In this document: one piece after another, positions 49,601 through 60,000 of the stretch
Layout of the letters: each line of letters begins with the position of its first letter
How positions within the stretch are numbered: the first letter of the stretch is position 1
Assembly: GCF_032854445.1 (NCBI RefSeq)
Contig: NC_088295.1
Coordinates: forward strand, 35,515,385 to 35,575,384
Reading direction: 5' to 3'
DNA length: 60,000 nt
Source: Liolophura sinensis
Taxonomy: Eukaryota > Mollusca > Polyplacophora > Chitonida > Chitonidae
Notes under the pieces: generated by a model
Database searches by the model: none
Told to the model about the DNA's origin: nothing
What the model saw: the letters and a program-made list of their open reading frames with translations, nothing else
Position numbers and translations under genes: made by a program

Positions 49601-52600
49601 AGTGTGCAGCAGCTTACCTGTAGACCTAAGAAGCACATAAGGAAAGAGTTTAACGTGCCAAGTGTGCCCTCTGGGTCATACGGACCTGTGTTATACACCT
49701 CCTGTCAAATAAAACATTTGTACATCTTATAACAAGTGCAAATTAGCAACAGCTAGGACAACATGAGTAGTGCTTCATGTTGTCTTACACAAAGGCCACT
49801 TGTTAAGTGAATGACCCATGTTAGAATGATCATGTTAAATTTATTTATTTCATTGGTGTTTTACAGCAACCTCAATAATATTTCACTTATTTGATCGCCG
49901 CCAGCATTATGGTGGGAGGAAACTGGGCAGAGCCTGGGTGAAACCCAGGAAACCTTTCCACGTACAGCCAGAAAGGGAGGCAGCATGAGCTGGATTTGAA
50001 CTCACGGTGACCGCACTGGTGCTAATCTCCTCGGCCACTATGTTAAAAGACAGGACGATAAACATTTGACAGACTCAGAGAGCTCGTTAGTAGCAGTTAA
50101 ATGAGAAATAATCCTTATGTATGTACCTGTGCCACAATTATGATGCTGAATTTAATCACATACAGTTAGTAACAGTCTCTCTAGCTGCATGGCACAATGT
50201 ACAAATCTAGTGATTTTAAAACCATATGCAAGTGACTACGCAACTACATGCAAAATCATACCTGGAAAAAGAATACCACTTTATGTGGTCCCATCAGTTG
50301 TCAGTCATTTTTGTGTAACCATTATAAATAAACCTGTGTACTCATGTAACACTTTAGTTGCATAAGGCTCTTCAGACCCCACTGGTGTAAAAGAGAACTG
50401 CACAATCTAGTTGAAGGACTTCTGCCTATATATTTATATATATATATATATATCTTACCTGACAAGTTGGTCTCTGGTAAATATGCTTTTCTGAGAAGAT
50501 CCACTTGTCGATATAGCCAGCTGCCCCGCCCGTGCAGTTCTCATACTCTCCCCCATCACTCAGTCCTCCTGCTCCCAAATATCCCCTGTCACAAAGATCA
50601 TGTGGCCCAATAAAACAACCATCACACACACCAATTGGTCCAATTAAACCATATAATCTAAAGTAATTTTTGTTCTGGAAAATTTTTGGGTGCCCAAGCT
50701 AATCAAGACGTGTGTATTAAAACTAACGCGTAAATGTCACCATTGAAGCTTGGGATAAAAAACTCTATACATATGGCCTTCATAAGTTAACCCTAGTACA
50801 TGAACACATAAATGTGGTGTCACATGAACACACGAGCAAGTTATCACAAAAACCACAAAGCACAATTGACTAAAAATCCCATAGAACACAAAGCTCATGT
50901 AGCCATGAGTCACAGTCACGACATGAGCTAGTCACAGGAATATGCCACATGAAATCAAATATAGTTCAGGTGAACACAACACACGCCCCAACAAATGCAT
51001 TTTTTTGAAATGCATAAAAGAATACCAGCAGCACTGTGGTGAGTATAACCCCTGAGGGGAGCCTTCATCGCAATGGGACAAATGTGTCCACCTCAAAATC
51101 CAAGTTTTACGCGGAAAACAGTTGTAGTTTTAGCCCAGATATGAAAATCAAATCTATTTATATACATGTAGTATACATAAGGAAACTGGTGATCTTGTAA
51201 CCATGACAACATCGAAAATAAACAAACGTGATTATTAAAATTATGAAAATAGTTACCCCATTGTAATTATTACAAATTCACAAGTTTAGATTATAGGGAA
51301 GATGTATGCTAAGTTTCATGGAAATTGGTTCAGTACTTTAGTGAGAGTTGCATGGACAAAATCTGAATACATGGAAAAGCACAATTACTTTTAGCAATAA
51401 GTCCTAAAGGGAGGTAATTAAGACAATAATTACCAGTTTACCACTGAACTTAAGCATGCATAGGTTCAAATGATAGGCAACATGTATGGTAAGTTTCGTC
51501 AAAATCGGCACAGTAGTTTGAGAGGAGATGCATGGACAAAATCTGAATACACATGTATAGATACTGTTACACAAAGTGATTGAAAGGAAGTGATTATGAA
51601 AATAATTGTGCGATTGCCATTAAACTTAAGCATGCACAAGATGATAGGCACGATCTATGGTGACTTTCATCAAAATCGGCCCAGTAGTTTGGCAGGAGAT
51701 GCATGGACAATATCGTGTCTACAGATAAACAAACGAACAGACAGGGTGATTCCAGTATAACCCCCTAACTTCATTTAGGGGCAATAATAAAACATATTGC
51801 TGACACAACCCAAAACATGAAATCAAATTGAAGGTTATTTGAAACAAATTAACACATAACCAGATATTCAAATAAATCTACATGTAGGCATGGACAAGAA
51901 TGGCATGCATCACATTTTGAAAATGATTAAAGCAAGAGGTGCATTTACTTATTTGTTTATTTATTTTAAACAATGTGAATCTTCCAGTTTATCTCATTGG
52001 GTTTATAAGTAAACTGAAGTCTCAATATTACGCAGAGTGACAATAATAACAATTATGAAGAAATGAATTTTACATGACGTCATATCAGGAAATTCTGGGA
52101 TTGAGGAAAATGTGGTCACGCTGAAGCATTAAACAAGTGTCTTGCATGGCATTAAAATCAAAATCATAACTCCAGGAAATGACAAGACTTTGAATTATTG
52201 TTTCTGTTTTGCTGTACTGAATCATTTTCAGTTATCCTGATTCCTAGATGATTCGAGAACCTAAATAAAGAAACAACAAGCTGTTGTGACTCTGGTCTAT
52301 TACGTTAAACCATTTGGCGGGAATTACGCTGTCTTACGTGGGACATCCAGGAACAGGAAGGCCAAAGGTCAATCCCAAGTAAGTCCCTACAAACATGAAT
52401 TGGACAATCCATTCTAGCCAGTAGTCTGTGATATCCTGAACCTTTCCCAGCCAGTTGACCTACACAACAGAAAATAGGACAGCTGTGAAGTCACTAGACT
52501 GAAAGCCCAAACTGGATTAATACTGGCTAAGGTATTAGGTTTGACTTTACGGCAATCTGGTAATTATAGATGTTTTTTTCATCCTCTTTTCTTTCACTTT

Positions 52601-55600
52601 TGAAAATAAGGAGGAAATATGAGGTATGTTGAAATCCAGTTTTACTATTCATGAGCAGTTTTTAGTTAACAAAATATCTACACACCCAGTAACTTTGCGC
52701 TCCCTTGGCACAAACCAAGTGTGTTAATGAGACGATCAGGTAGGTGACAGCAAACCTCTGTAACACGCCAGGGATTCGTAAGGTAGCCAAGTCATCATCT
52801 GTTAGATGAAACAGAAAGTGTTCATAGAATGTAATAACACATTCAGAGCCGTGAATAGAATGTAATAATAGATTCAGGGCAGTGAATAGAATGTAACAAC
52901 ACATTCAGAGCAATGAATAGAATGTAATAATAGATTCAGGGCAGTGAATAGAATGTAATAACACATTCAGAGGAGTGAATAGAATGTAATAATAAATTCA
53001 GAGCAGTGAATAAAATGTAATATAAGATTCAGGGCAGTGAATAGAATGTAACAACACATTCAGAGCAGTGAAAAGAATGTAACAACAGACTCTGAACAAA
53101 AAAATTATATTATTCATTCAATACCTAGAAATTCCATACCAGGTAAAAGATATATTTGTTTTGGTATTTACCCATACAAACATTGTAACTTATTGATCAG
53201 GCATTGCTATTCACAATTATCCTTTAATACGCTTGCACTTACTCAGATGGTTACAGCGCTGGCACCCTACTACATTCAGGCCCTCGGCCAATGAGATGGC
53301 ATGTTTTAAACCAGTGCTAACTGTTTCGGTTTTAAGTCTGGACGGACTGATTGATTGACTGACTGAGTGACATGTAACGCCTTGCTCAAGAACTTTTCAC
53401 TTGTATGATGGTGGTTAGCTTTAGGAGAGAAGGATTTAAGTCATGAAGTTTGTCAGGTGACTCGGGTAGCTGGAAACGGTTGGTGGTTTACTGGAATTAC
53501 CCTATTTGTGTTTAAGTCAGTGCTTAAGATTACTTCACTATTTGGGTTGACTAAACAGAGAAGAGGTTAATAGAAACCACATCAGAGTTTGTTCAGTACC
53601 CTGGAAACATGCCGACATCAGCACAGAACTTACTGTTAGGCCCGGTGTTTGTTAGAAGCCCCAGGATAAATAAGATGATGGAACGCTTGATGATTCGAAA
53701 GCAGATGTGTCGTTTGGATGTTCCCTTCCTCAGCTGAGAGCGCATAGAAATGGCCAAGGCTGTTCCCATTATAAACACAAACCTAGGGTAGATGGATTGT
53801 TTTTTAGGACTTCAATATTCCAATACAAATCATATCTGTTTGAAGACACGCTATGTTCTTCTGATGATTTTAGAATGCTACTCCAAAATTGAGACACGTT
53901 AGTCCTTAACATCATAAACAGAGAAAAGTAGCAGCATGAAAAAATTATATCCATTGAATGTAAAAATCTGACTGAAAATAGTTGCTGGATGTGTTTTTGA
54001 CAGGTCACATGATGCAGCAGGATTTATTTTGCCTTCAGTGATAAAAGAGTTCAAATTTGAAACTCTCCATTGGAGCTGAAATGGCCAATACTGTTTTTTA
54101 ATAAAACAACGGCATGGAACAAGTGGAAATTGATTTCAGGAAGCAAATTTTAATCACAAAATTCAGCGATTTCATTGGATTACCTCTCAGATTTATTCGT
54201 TCGAAACTTTTTTGAAAAACAAACCATAAAAAAGTGTACTTCCAGACAGAACATTACCATGGAAAGACAAGGTCAGCTACAGTGAGACCGTTCCAGATGG
54301 AATGATCCAGGAACCAGTATCCTCCTCCACCATAGTTAGCCAGAATCATCAAGGTCAAGCACAAACTACATAGAGGTCAACAGAAACTGTAACATGCTAG
54401 GGTACAGAGTGGCAACAAGGTGCACAGTATGCTGGAATCAGCTGGATACACTGTCACGCAGCATAGAGGGTTTGGACGGCTTCACAAGGGAAAAGACCGC
54501 AGACTGACTAATATGTTACCATTCCGTGGACTTTCACCATAAAATCTAAAAGTGCTTCTATTTTTTTCCCCATTTTTTTTTCATTATTATTAATTTTTAA
54601 AAGTACACATTAGACTGCCAATGTTTGGAGAACTACTCGGTCTTTGCCCATGAGAAATCGTCAGCTATGCTATTCCAACACCAAAAAGCACATAAGCGAA
54701 AACAAAAAACAGGGGACATTAAATAGACTGCATAATGTGAAGATGTTTATATTGCATTAACAGCAACTTTGCATCAATATATTTAATAGTGCCCATGTTG
54801 AAACATTAGAGACACTGTGTTTCCAAAAACAAGAGAAGACATAACAAGTAAAAAGATGTCTGGTAAAAAAAAACCTTGCACACAAAATAATATTTTGTAA
54901 TAAATAATGGCTACTTGAGGCTAGTCCTGGTTAAATTCTAGAGCAGCCATGTCACCAGCATTAGCACTGTCACACACTAATGACTAAATATTACTTTACA
55001 TGTCTACCTACGTATAAGCAGTGTAAATTTCTGCCACTATGTGCTTAATGGAAAATCACCACAGTATCATTAAAATCCAAAAAGTCAGGTGATTCATTAA
55101 GAAGGTCAAAAATTTTATACCGAGTGACCAAACAAAGGATATCCACAAGTTTCTAACAGCCTGCATGGTACATAGAGGTTTTCACAGGGTCTGGAGTTCC
55201 ATCTCAATGTGCATATTCCAGCTACAGGAATTGCCTCTGAGCAATACGATAGGTAAGCTTAGAGAGATGTTACAATGACCGAAGGAGATTTAAATATTTG
55301 ATCACCAAAACCATTTTATGAACAGTGGACAATATATTTTGAAAATCAACTGTAATCAACCCTTTGTCAAATAATTTTTTAATGTTTTATGTAAATATGC
55401 TGTGATTAAAAAACATTTCTTTGGTACATAAGACAACTGTACATAGGACAATTATGCTCATGACAGTTAAGGTATTAAGGTTGGTGAGATTAGGGCAGAA
55501 CTGCAAAGTGGGTTGCAACCACAAAGAGCAAAAACCAGTGGATAGCACAATGAGTTTGACTTCACATTTAATATGGTTTGCATGTACACCATCAACACCT

Positions 55601-58600
55601 CTGTACTAAATGTGGTTGCCAAAATCAAGATACCCACAGTTAGTAAAGTGCCAATAAACATTCTGAAAGAATAGGATTGAGAAATGTCATATAATGCTGA
55701 CCATACCAAACTGTTTTTCTCAATACCACATAAGCTTTATATTGTTTGTATATCATGTAATTACTGGTGCATACAAATGGCAAAGAAGAGATTTTGGTGC
55801 ATATAAATGACATGGAAGAGGTTTTATCGCCGCAGAACTTTAACCAAAACATGAACAGAGGCAAGGAAAAACAATCTGCTATGGTCAATAGTAACGAAAA
55901 TCACCAGAATGAAAAAAGCACAGAGAAAGACAGCAACATGACTGAAAAAGAGAGTAAGAAAGGGTGTTAGAAAAATCCAGAATAGTTTGGACATCGGAAT
56001 GTTCATGACAAAGTAATGTACACGCAGCACAACACTGTAGAACAGCCATGCAAACCAGCAATAAGGAGTAACCCCTGTCCAACTCACCACGGAAATACCA
56101 GGTCTGCAACTGTCAAACCATTCCATTTAGAATGACGAAAAAACCAGTAACCTCCTCCTCCATAATTGACAAATACCATTATAGTTATGGAGATGCTGTA
56201 AAAAAGACATCAGGACTGAGGAGTTCAAACTGTTCATTGGAATCTGTTACACCCCTTTCCAAACTGAAACTACACACGCATGTCAGCTTTTATCATTGAA
56301 GCGTCTCAATAATTGTGGTTTATTATAGGATGTCATTCACAGAGTACGAAGAAACTCACTGGTTGTTGTTTAACACCATACTCAAGAATTGTTTACTTAT
56401 ACGATATGGGGCAGTCAAGATTATTAGATCCATCCAGGTAGACTGGGTGGGTTTGATTTACTCATAGATATGGGGCAGTCAAGATTATTAGATCCATCCA
56501 GGTAGACTGGGTGGGTTTGATTTACTTATAGATATGGGACAGTCAAGATTATTAGATCCATCCAGGTAGACTGAGTGGGTTTGATTTACTCATAGATATG
56601 GGGCAGTCAAGATTATTAGATCCATCCAGGTAGACTGAGTGGGTTTGATTTACTCATAGATATGGGGCAGTCAAGATTATTAGATCCATCCAGGTAGACT
56701 GGGTGGGTTTGATTTACTCATAGATATGGGGCAGTCAAGATTATTAGATCCATCCAGGTAGACTGGGTGGGTTTGACTTACTCATAGATATGGGGCAGTC
56801 AAGATTATTAGATCCATCCAGGTAGACTGGGTGGGTTTGATTTACTCATACATATGGGGCAGTCAAGATTATTAGATCCATCCAGGTAGACTGAGTGGGT
56901 TTGATTTATTCATACATATGGGGCAGTCAAGATTATTAGATCCATCCAGGTAGACTGGGTGGGTTTGATTTACTCATACATATGGGGCAGTCAAGATTAT
57001 TAGATCCATCCAGGTAGACTGAGTGGGTTTGATTTACTCATAGATATGGGGCAGTCAAGATTATGGGTGAAGGAATGCTGCTGATTACATTTTGCAATCC
57101 ACATCCTTAGCGCTATGGAAGCAGTGAATGTACATCGACACACAACAAAACACAATCTTCTCCCCCTTTCAAATAGATTGTGGACATTTCCAATTGAAAC
57201 CCTTGAATAATTAATAAAGTTATATATGGCACTTGGTGGGCATAATCTTACCCTCTGAATGTGTCGAGTGACTTGAGTCTGCTACTGGACTTGGACTTAT
57301 CAGCGAAGTCATCTCCCCCTCCGTCTTCCCCAGGGTTTATACTCGGTGGTATACCCAGGTCCTGTTATACAAGTTCCCAAAAAAGAACGCAACAAGAATA
57401 TGAAAGATGCACAGCTCTGATTTGGGGTTCAATATGAACTAAAATTGAAATTTACTGTCATACATATCTGATGATTTTATTCTTCAGTCACAAGGACATC
57501 CAAGGGCACAACTTTAATAACATCCAACATGTCAAATTTATGCAGTTTTAACCACATATTCATAACACGTAAAAAATGCAATCATGAATAAATATTGTGA
57601 AAAGCAACATAGTGAAAATTCCACTGACAAACATTAAAACAGAATGTCAATCTACATTAGTAAAAGCATTGAGGGGTTAGTAAAATAACCACTTGTGTAC
57701 GTGGATAAAATGTTCCATCACAAGGAAGCACAGGCAGGGAATCCCCTATAAACACTCCAAACCAGCAGGTGATTATAAACAACACAGGATGGATATGAAC
57801 ATGTAAACACTTGCTGAAGCAATGTAAATATATAGCAATAATTATTATAAAAAGTCACCTGTGACTATTGTAATAAAATTATTGAAAGGACTAAGTTATT
57901 ACAAAAAAAAATACTCTGGGAGTGGCAGTTTGTAATGAGTTATTGCACAAAGAGTGGCTTTGTACTGGATTAACCAGTAACCATCATTAGGTCGAACAAA
58001 AGATATTAAAAACCTCCACAACAACCACCAGACATCCTCACAGTAAACATCAAACACCCTTATTATCAATGATCGCACTGGTAAAATTTTCACATATTTT
58101 GTTATTACAAATTGCCCTAATGCAAATGTGCAATATGTAATAAGTTCTATGTAACATGTCTGTAATATGTTCTTGCAGGAAGTTATACTCATTATACTCA
58201 TTCATGACAAATGTCAGGTTAGGTTTGTTCATCATTAGATGAAATTTTCCAGTGTCTTCTCGAATGAAATAAGTTATTACAAAAAGACATAGCTGCAAAT
58301 TTTAATAATTATTACAAAATGCCTTTTGTCACAAACTGCATTTGCGTCTGGAATGTAATTTGTAATGACGCAATATGTAACAAATATATTCTTAAAGGAA
58401 ATGATCGTCATTATTCCCATTTATGACAGATGTCATGTTAGGCTTGGTCACCTTTAGATGAAATTTTCCAGTGTCTTCTTGAAAAGAACAGGTTATTACA
58501 AAAAGCCACACTGAGAGATGAAATTGTAAGAATTTATTACAAAAATCCACCCTGGGAGTGGCAATTTGCAATAATTACTACAAATTGTGTTGTTACACAG

Positions 58601-59915
58601 CAAACACAACACATTTCAACAGAACATATGTGTAACAGAGTAGCACAGGGAATTCATATTATTTGATCCAGAAATTTACTGATGGTGACCTTTGAACTTC
58701 TATGTTACTGAGATATACATGAACATGTATTCCATTTTACCAGAGGAATGTTCTATAGTTCTGGAGCTACTCCACCCTAAAGACGTGCACGTCTTAAAAG
58801 CACTGGTAAATGATAAGGACTGACATACGATGAATGACTGCCCTAAAGTATAAAAAAAATGTGTTATATTAATATAGCTGTTGTAAGTTTTGGGATAATA
58901 CAACAACAGAAAATTTGGTATTGTTCCCAATTTTGGCTGGTGTGACGTCATGCAAGAACACAAATCATTTCATACTTGCAAATGCTCATGGTGTCATTGC
59001 GGCATAACTGCCTTACTTTACATCATACCTGCATGATTCATCATCTCATAAGGAATATAATAACATAAAATTTATGGAAACTGTCAAAAGATTTTGTTTT
59101 TTCCCCCGACTCTTCATTTACAGGAGTTAAACAGTGTTGTTCTTCCCTAATCCGTTTGAACCTGTTAACTCTGTTTCCCAGGGTATCCTTCCTATCACTT
59201 TAATATGTTATTATTTTTATGTCTAAAGTAGATCTTTAGGGTTTTTAAATCAGCTGCAATAAGCAGATTAAAACAGTTTTCAGGTTTCACGAGCTTTATG
59301 GACAACAGTCTTGCCAAGGACTTAGATTATCCTTCCTTTGACTGTATAATTTATTTATTTATTTAATGGTTGCTTAATGCAATACTCAAGACTGGTGGTC
59401 ACTTTTGTGAGTGGAAGAAAACTGGAGTGCCCAGCGCAACACTACCAAACTTTGGCAAGTTACTGAAAAACTTCTCAATGAGCGATGAACAGATTTGCAT
59501 GCCATACTGGCAGAAAGCTTACTTGTGGTCCTCAACGATCTTTAGATTGCTCAAATATTCATACAAATGTCAACCACCACTCAATGACTCTAAAAGTGAG
59601 GACTTTATAACCAGCTCAAAAAGCAATTAGAAACAAAATTTTCACATGCCAAAGCAACCCAAAAAATACATTTCACATGTTTTCTCTCCACTGTAAATTA
59701 TAAACTATTTAAGATTATGTGAATGCAGCACAATATACATGGCAGTGTGCATAAGCTGTGGTGAGTTTGTTATAAGAAGCTGTCACTATGGTAAAGCTGA
59801 AAGCGTGCCGTGTTTAATATTGCCCACTGCCAGCAGACTTACAGTACGCATTCCTACCGGATCGAGGAGTCTCTCCGTTCCAAAACAGCACAACAGCTTG
59901 TACAAGTAGTGCTTC
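43452..59915 (-). CDS. HGSNAT: Heparan-alpha-glucosaminide N-acetyltransferase (3' two thirds of the gene)
   Basis: Fourteen exons on the minus strand, all with GT-AG borders and matching phases, give about 435 residues matching the C-terminal two thirds of HGSNAT (about 635 residues in human); the N-terminal part lies beyond the right edge. The enzyme is a multi-pass lysosomal membrane protein that takes acetyl from cytosolic acetyl-CoA and puts it on terminal glucosamine of heparan sulfate in the lumen. Family landmarks in order: [15 protein letters not shown] with H and [99 protein letters not shown]. Two positions have duplicate exons: the NYGGGG exon and the terminal exon. A run through one NYGGGG exon and terminal exon A or B stays open throughout. 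Introns carry minisatellites and SINEs. Confidence 0.95.
43850..45650 (+). repeat. 32-bp minisatellite between the two HGSNAT terminal exons
   Basis: About 45-50 units of ggtctgggggaatgatgacc aggatatagggt with substitutions and a few shortened units, interrupted by the SINE at 45081-45352. Minus-strand ORFs of up to 227 codons ([17 protein letters not shown]-type repeats) arise because the unit lacks stops on that strand; they are not called. Confidence 0.95.
45081..45352 (-). mobile_element. tRNA-derived SINE (family A) inserted in the minisatellite
   Basis: A poly-T/A tail and full body to ggctcagtcggttagcgcgc and ggggcctcc head on the minus strand. It splits one minisatellite unit: ctgggggaatgat before and ctgggagaatgat after look like the target-site duplication. 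The insertion is younger than the array there. Confidence 0.93.
45694..45872 (-). CDS. HGSNAT: HGSNAT terminal exon, alternative A
   Basis: Acceptor ctattgtag; 2 nt complete Gly, then 58 codons and [61 protein letters not shown]. It replaces the family C-terminus (GMNSILVYVGHE...YRKKIFWKI in human). It keeps GMNS and KKIF but has ISHL where human and exon B have GHE. No canonical poly(A) hexamer was found by eye on this strand in the following 1.8 kb of minisatellite. Confidence 0.93.
46028..47232. other. HGSNAT intron, nothing recognised
   Basis: Separates the FFYPG exon from terminal exon A. I see no extra exon; ORFs at 46102 and 46449 have no support. Confidence 0.5.
47233..47345 (-). CDS. 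HGSNAT: HGSNAT exon, SLSF...FFYPG segment
   Basis: 113 nt, acceptor ttctgcccag, donor GTAAGT, phase 2 to 1: [37 protein letters not shown] and split Gly. It is hydrophobic, a membrane span. Its donor can join either terminal exon in phase. Confidence 0.96.
47952..48022 (-). CDS. HGSNAT: HGSNAT exon, [10 protein letters not shown] segment
   Basis: 71 nt, acceptor tttatag, donor GTGAGT, phase 0 to 2: [23 protein letters not shown] and split Trp. Human ALTKVSENEGFIPVNKNLW aligns. Confidence 0.96.
48609..48683 (-). CDS. HGSNAT: HGSNAT exon, AGKII segment
   Basis: 75 nt, acceptor caattag, donor GTAAGT, phase 0-0: [25 protein letters not shown]. Human [21 protein letters not shown] aligns. Confidence 0.93.
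48985..49495 (+). repeat. Minisatellite, unit about 68 bp, with a short variant
   Basis: Unit ttatgtgtggaggaaaccag, agtgagatgagtatataccc, gaccttcaccacacacttga, caaacctcctg. Two short units (tgtgaaagaaaccacacact) lack the middle. Intronic. Confidence 0.93.
49618..49701 (-). CDS. HGSNAT: HGSNAT exon, [12 protein letters not shown] segment
   Basis: 84 nt, phase 0-0, donor GTAAGC, acceptor tttgacag: [28 protein letters not shown]. Human [25 protein letters not shown] aligns without gaps in the core. Confidence 0.97.
49840..50039 (-). mobile_element. SINE (family A), shortened, intronic
   Basis: Tail ttatttatttcattggtgtt ttacag, body gtgggaggaaactgggcaga, head with cctcggcc. The repeat atgttaaa at 49832-49839 and 50040-50047 fits a target-site duplication. 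Part of the body and tRNA head is deleted. Confidence 0.85.
50459..50585 (-). CDS. HGSNAT: HGSNAT exon, [11 protein letters not shown] segment
   Basis: 127 nt, acceptor atctttgtgacag, donor GTAAGA, phase 2 to 0, 42 codons: [42 protein letters not shown]. Human reads GYLGPGG...[12 protein letters not shown]...HLYQHP. A (TA)n run (about 50430-50453) sits just inside the donor intron. Confidence 0.97.
51040..51785 (+). repeat. Dispersed intronic repeat with three internal copies
   Basis: A motif aagtttcatcaaaatcggcc, cagtagtttggcaggagatg, catggacaaaatctgaatac recurs at about 51312, 51489 and 51665. It ends with cagggtgattccagtataac ccccta. This element type is common in invertebrate genomes; the name is not known to me. 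Confidence 0.7.
52338..52459 (-). CDS. HGSNAT: HGSNAT exon, LPVPGCPT segment
   Basis: 122 nt, acceptor tctgttgtgtag, donor GTAAGA, phase 0 to 2: [40 protein letters not shown] and the split Thr. It matches human DITSSWPQW...[13 protein letters not shown]. Confidence 0.96.
52686..52798 (-). CDS. HGSNAT: HGSNAT exon, RIPGVLQ segment
   Basis: 113 nt, acceptor tttcatctaacag, donor GTGTGT, phase 1 to 0. After the split Asn it reads [37 protein letters not shown]. It matches human [17 protein letters not shown]. The donor GTGTGT is weaker than its neighbours but is the only one giving the right phase. Confidence 0.92.
52840..53092 (+). repeat. 31-bp minisatellite, about 8 copies
   Basis: Unit gtgaatagaatgtaataata, gattcagggca, with cacattcagag variants. 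It lies in the intron directly upstream (in gene sense) of the RIPGVLQ exon, its edge about 45 nt from the acceptor at 52798. Confidence 0.93.
53634..53782 (-). CDS. HGSNAT: HGSNAT exon, [11 protein letters not shown] segment
   Basis: 149 nt, acceptor catctaccctag, donor GTAAGT, phase 2 to 1. It reads [49 protein letters not shown]. It matches human FVFIMGSSIFLSM...RG-SK...W/KRS. The ORF read further to GMFPGY is intron. Confidence 0.95.
54258..54365 (-). CDS. HGSNAT: HGSNAT catalytic exon, alternative copy b
   Basis: Exactly 108 nt and phase 2-2 like copy a, acceptor ctatgtag, donor GTAATG. It reads [19 protein letters not shown], then [17 protein letters not shown]. By hand count 26 of 36 residues equal copy a; the NYGGGG, H and [13 protein letters not shown] residues are all kept. 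Differences cluster in the transmembrane start (I/L, S/C, V/A) and around the histidine (RHSK against DHSI). A direct splice from copy a to copy b stays in frame but would duplicate the motif, so exclusive use is likelier. Confidence 0.92.
56088..56195 (-). CDS. HGSNAT: HGSNAT catalytic exon, alternative copy a
   Basis: 108 nt, acceptor cttttttacag, donor GTGAGT, phase 2-2. It reads [19 protein letters not shown], then [17 protein letters not shown]. The NYGGG...H...[13 protein letters not shown] block contains the histidine reported as the acetyl-accepting active-site residue in human HGSNAT, and it is kept here. Copy a begins with IMVFVN, as in human (LMVFVN). It can splice directly to 53782. 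Confidence 0.93.
56403..57066 (+). repeat. 64-bp minisatellite, about 10 copies
   Basis: Unit gatatggggcagtcaagatt, attagatccatccaggtaga, ctgggtgggtttgatttact, cata; starts at 56403, 56467, 56531 and so on. It appears to start inside a decayed family A SINE (actcaagaattgtttactta upstream). It lies in the intron just before the first of the duplicated catalytic exons. Confidence 0.95.
57252..57361 (-). CDS. HGSNAT: HGSNAT exon ending in the SLDTFRG motif
   Basis: 110 nt, acceptor ttgtataacag, donor GTAAGA, phase 0 to 2. It reads [20 protein letters not shown], then [17 protein letters not shown]. The RL-SLDTFRG end matches human R-RSVDTFRG at the start of the acyltransferase core. The Gly/Asp/Ser-rich linker before it is typically variable. 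Confidence 0.93.
57880..58590 (+). repeat. Diverged tandem repeat, unit about 220 bp, 3 copies
   Basis: Copies share ttagatgaaattttccagtg, tcttctcgaatgaaataagt and tattacaaaaag; clear at about 58215-58320 and 58440-58545, with a weaker piece near 57890. Intronic. Confidence 0.75.
58760..59215 (+). repeat. Dispersed repeat, copy 2
   Basis: Same family and orientation as 18970-19446, here inside an HGSNAT intron. Confidence 0.7.
59858..59915 (-). CDS. HGSNAT: HGSNAT exon, cytosolic linker part
   Basis: 58 nt between acceptor tattttccag and donor GTAGGA; phase 1 nt then 19 codons: [26 protein letters not shown] followed by DLGIPPS of the next exon resembles the ETDRLINSELGSP linker of the human protein. 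It is the most 5' exon visible. Confidence 0.8.
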
Positions 59916-60000
59916 CTGGAAAATAGTACAGAAGTTTTCTCATTAGTGAAAACTGTGTTATCCAGGTACTTATTTCTTTATTAATGTGCTGATTAATGTA

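Noticed and set aside
55467-55709. 80-codon hydrophobic minus-strand ORF between the two catalytic exons of HGSNAT
   Set aside because: Considered as another duplicated exon, but it matches no HGSNAT segment and lacks phase-compatible splice borders.
43452-56195. Two separate tandem HGSNAT genes
   Set aside because: Only the NYGGGG exon and the terminal exon are duplicated; all other exons occur once and phases link them into one gene.

Overview
The window is animal nuclear DNA, most likely from a mollusc or close lophotrochozoan relative. It is AT-rich, with short exons, long introns, canonical GT-AG junctions, many tRNA-derived SINEs with oligo-A or (AAAT)n-type tails, and many minisatellites. 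The taxon is inferred from SINE style and gene content and is not proven. No bacterial, viral or CRISPR features were seen.

Region 1 (1-16.7 kb, + strand) is the 3' part of a TGN38/TGOLN2-like gene (trans-Golgi network integral membrane protein). Two conventional 3' exons encode an acidic stalk, a transmembrane helix and a cytoplasmic tail with a YKLL sorting signal. Upstream lie at least five near-identical 2.21-kb tandem units (1-10331). Each holds one perfectly bounded 36-nt, phase-1 symmetric mini-exon that joins in frame to the membrane exon. The array runs off the left edge. A 32-bp minisatellite (12.8-13.6 kb) lies just before the membrane exon.

Region 2 (16.7-43.2 kb) is mostly intergenic or of unknown content: SINEs of several families, minisatellites, a 2.7-kb degenerate C/A-rich repeat tract (23.2-25.9 kb), and a diverged 0.5-kb local duplication (33.9/35.7 kb). 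One convincing small gene lies here on the - strand (33045-33389): a 114-aa secreted protein with two six-cysteine pacifastin-like domains separated by a furin-type RVKR site. An isolated candidate terminal exon is at 29098-29230 (-).

Region 3 (43.4-60 kb, - strand) is the 3' two thirds of HGSNAT (heparan-alpha-glucosaminide N-acetyltransferase). I could place 14 exons with matching splice phases. Two positions are duplicated. One is a pair of 108-nt exons (56088-56195 and 54258-54365), each encoding the NYGGGGYW...H...[13 protein letters not shown] catalytic segment, with identical phase: a candidate mutually exclusive pair. The other is a pair of terminal exons (45694-45872 and 43452-43627), each with the GMNS start and its own stop. 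Several HGSNAT introns carry minisatellites, including arrays next to the duplicated exons.

The most interesting content is therefore exon-level duplication in two endomembrane-system genes: a cassette array that could make a TGN38-type luminal domain variable in length, and alternative catalytic and C-terminal exons in a lysosomal acetyltransferase.
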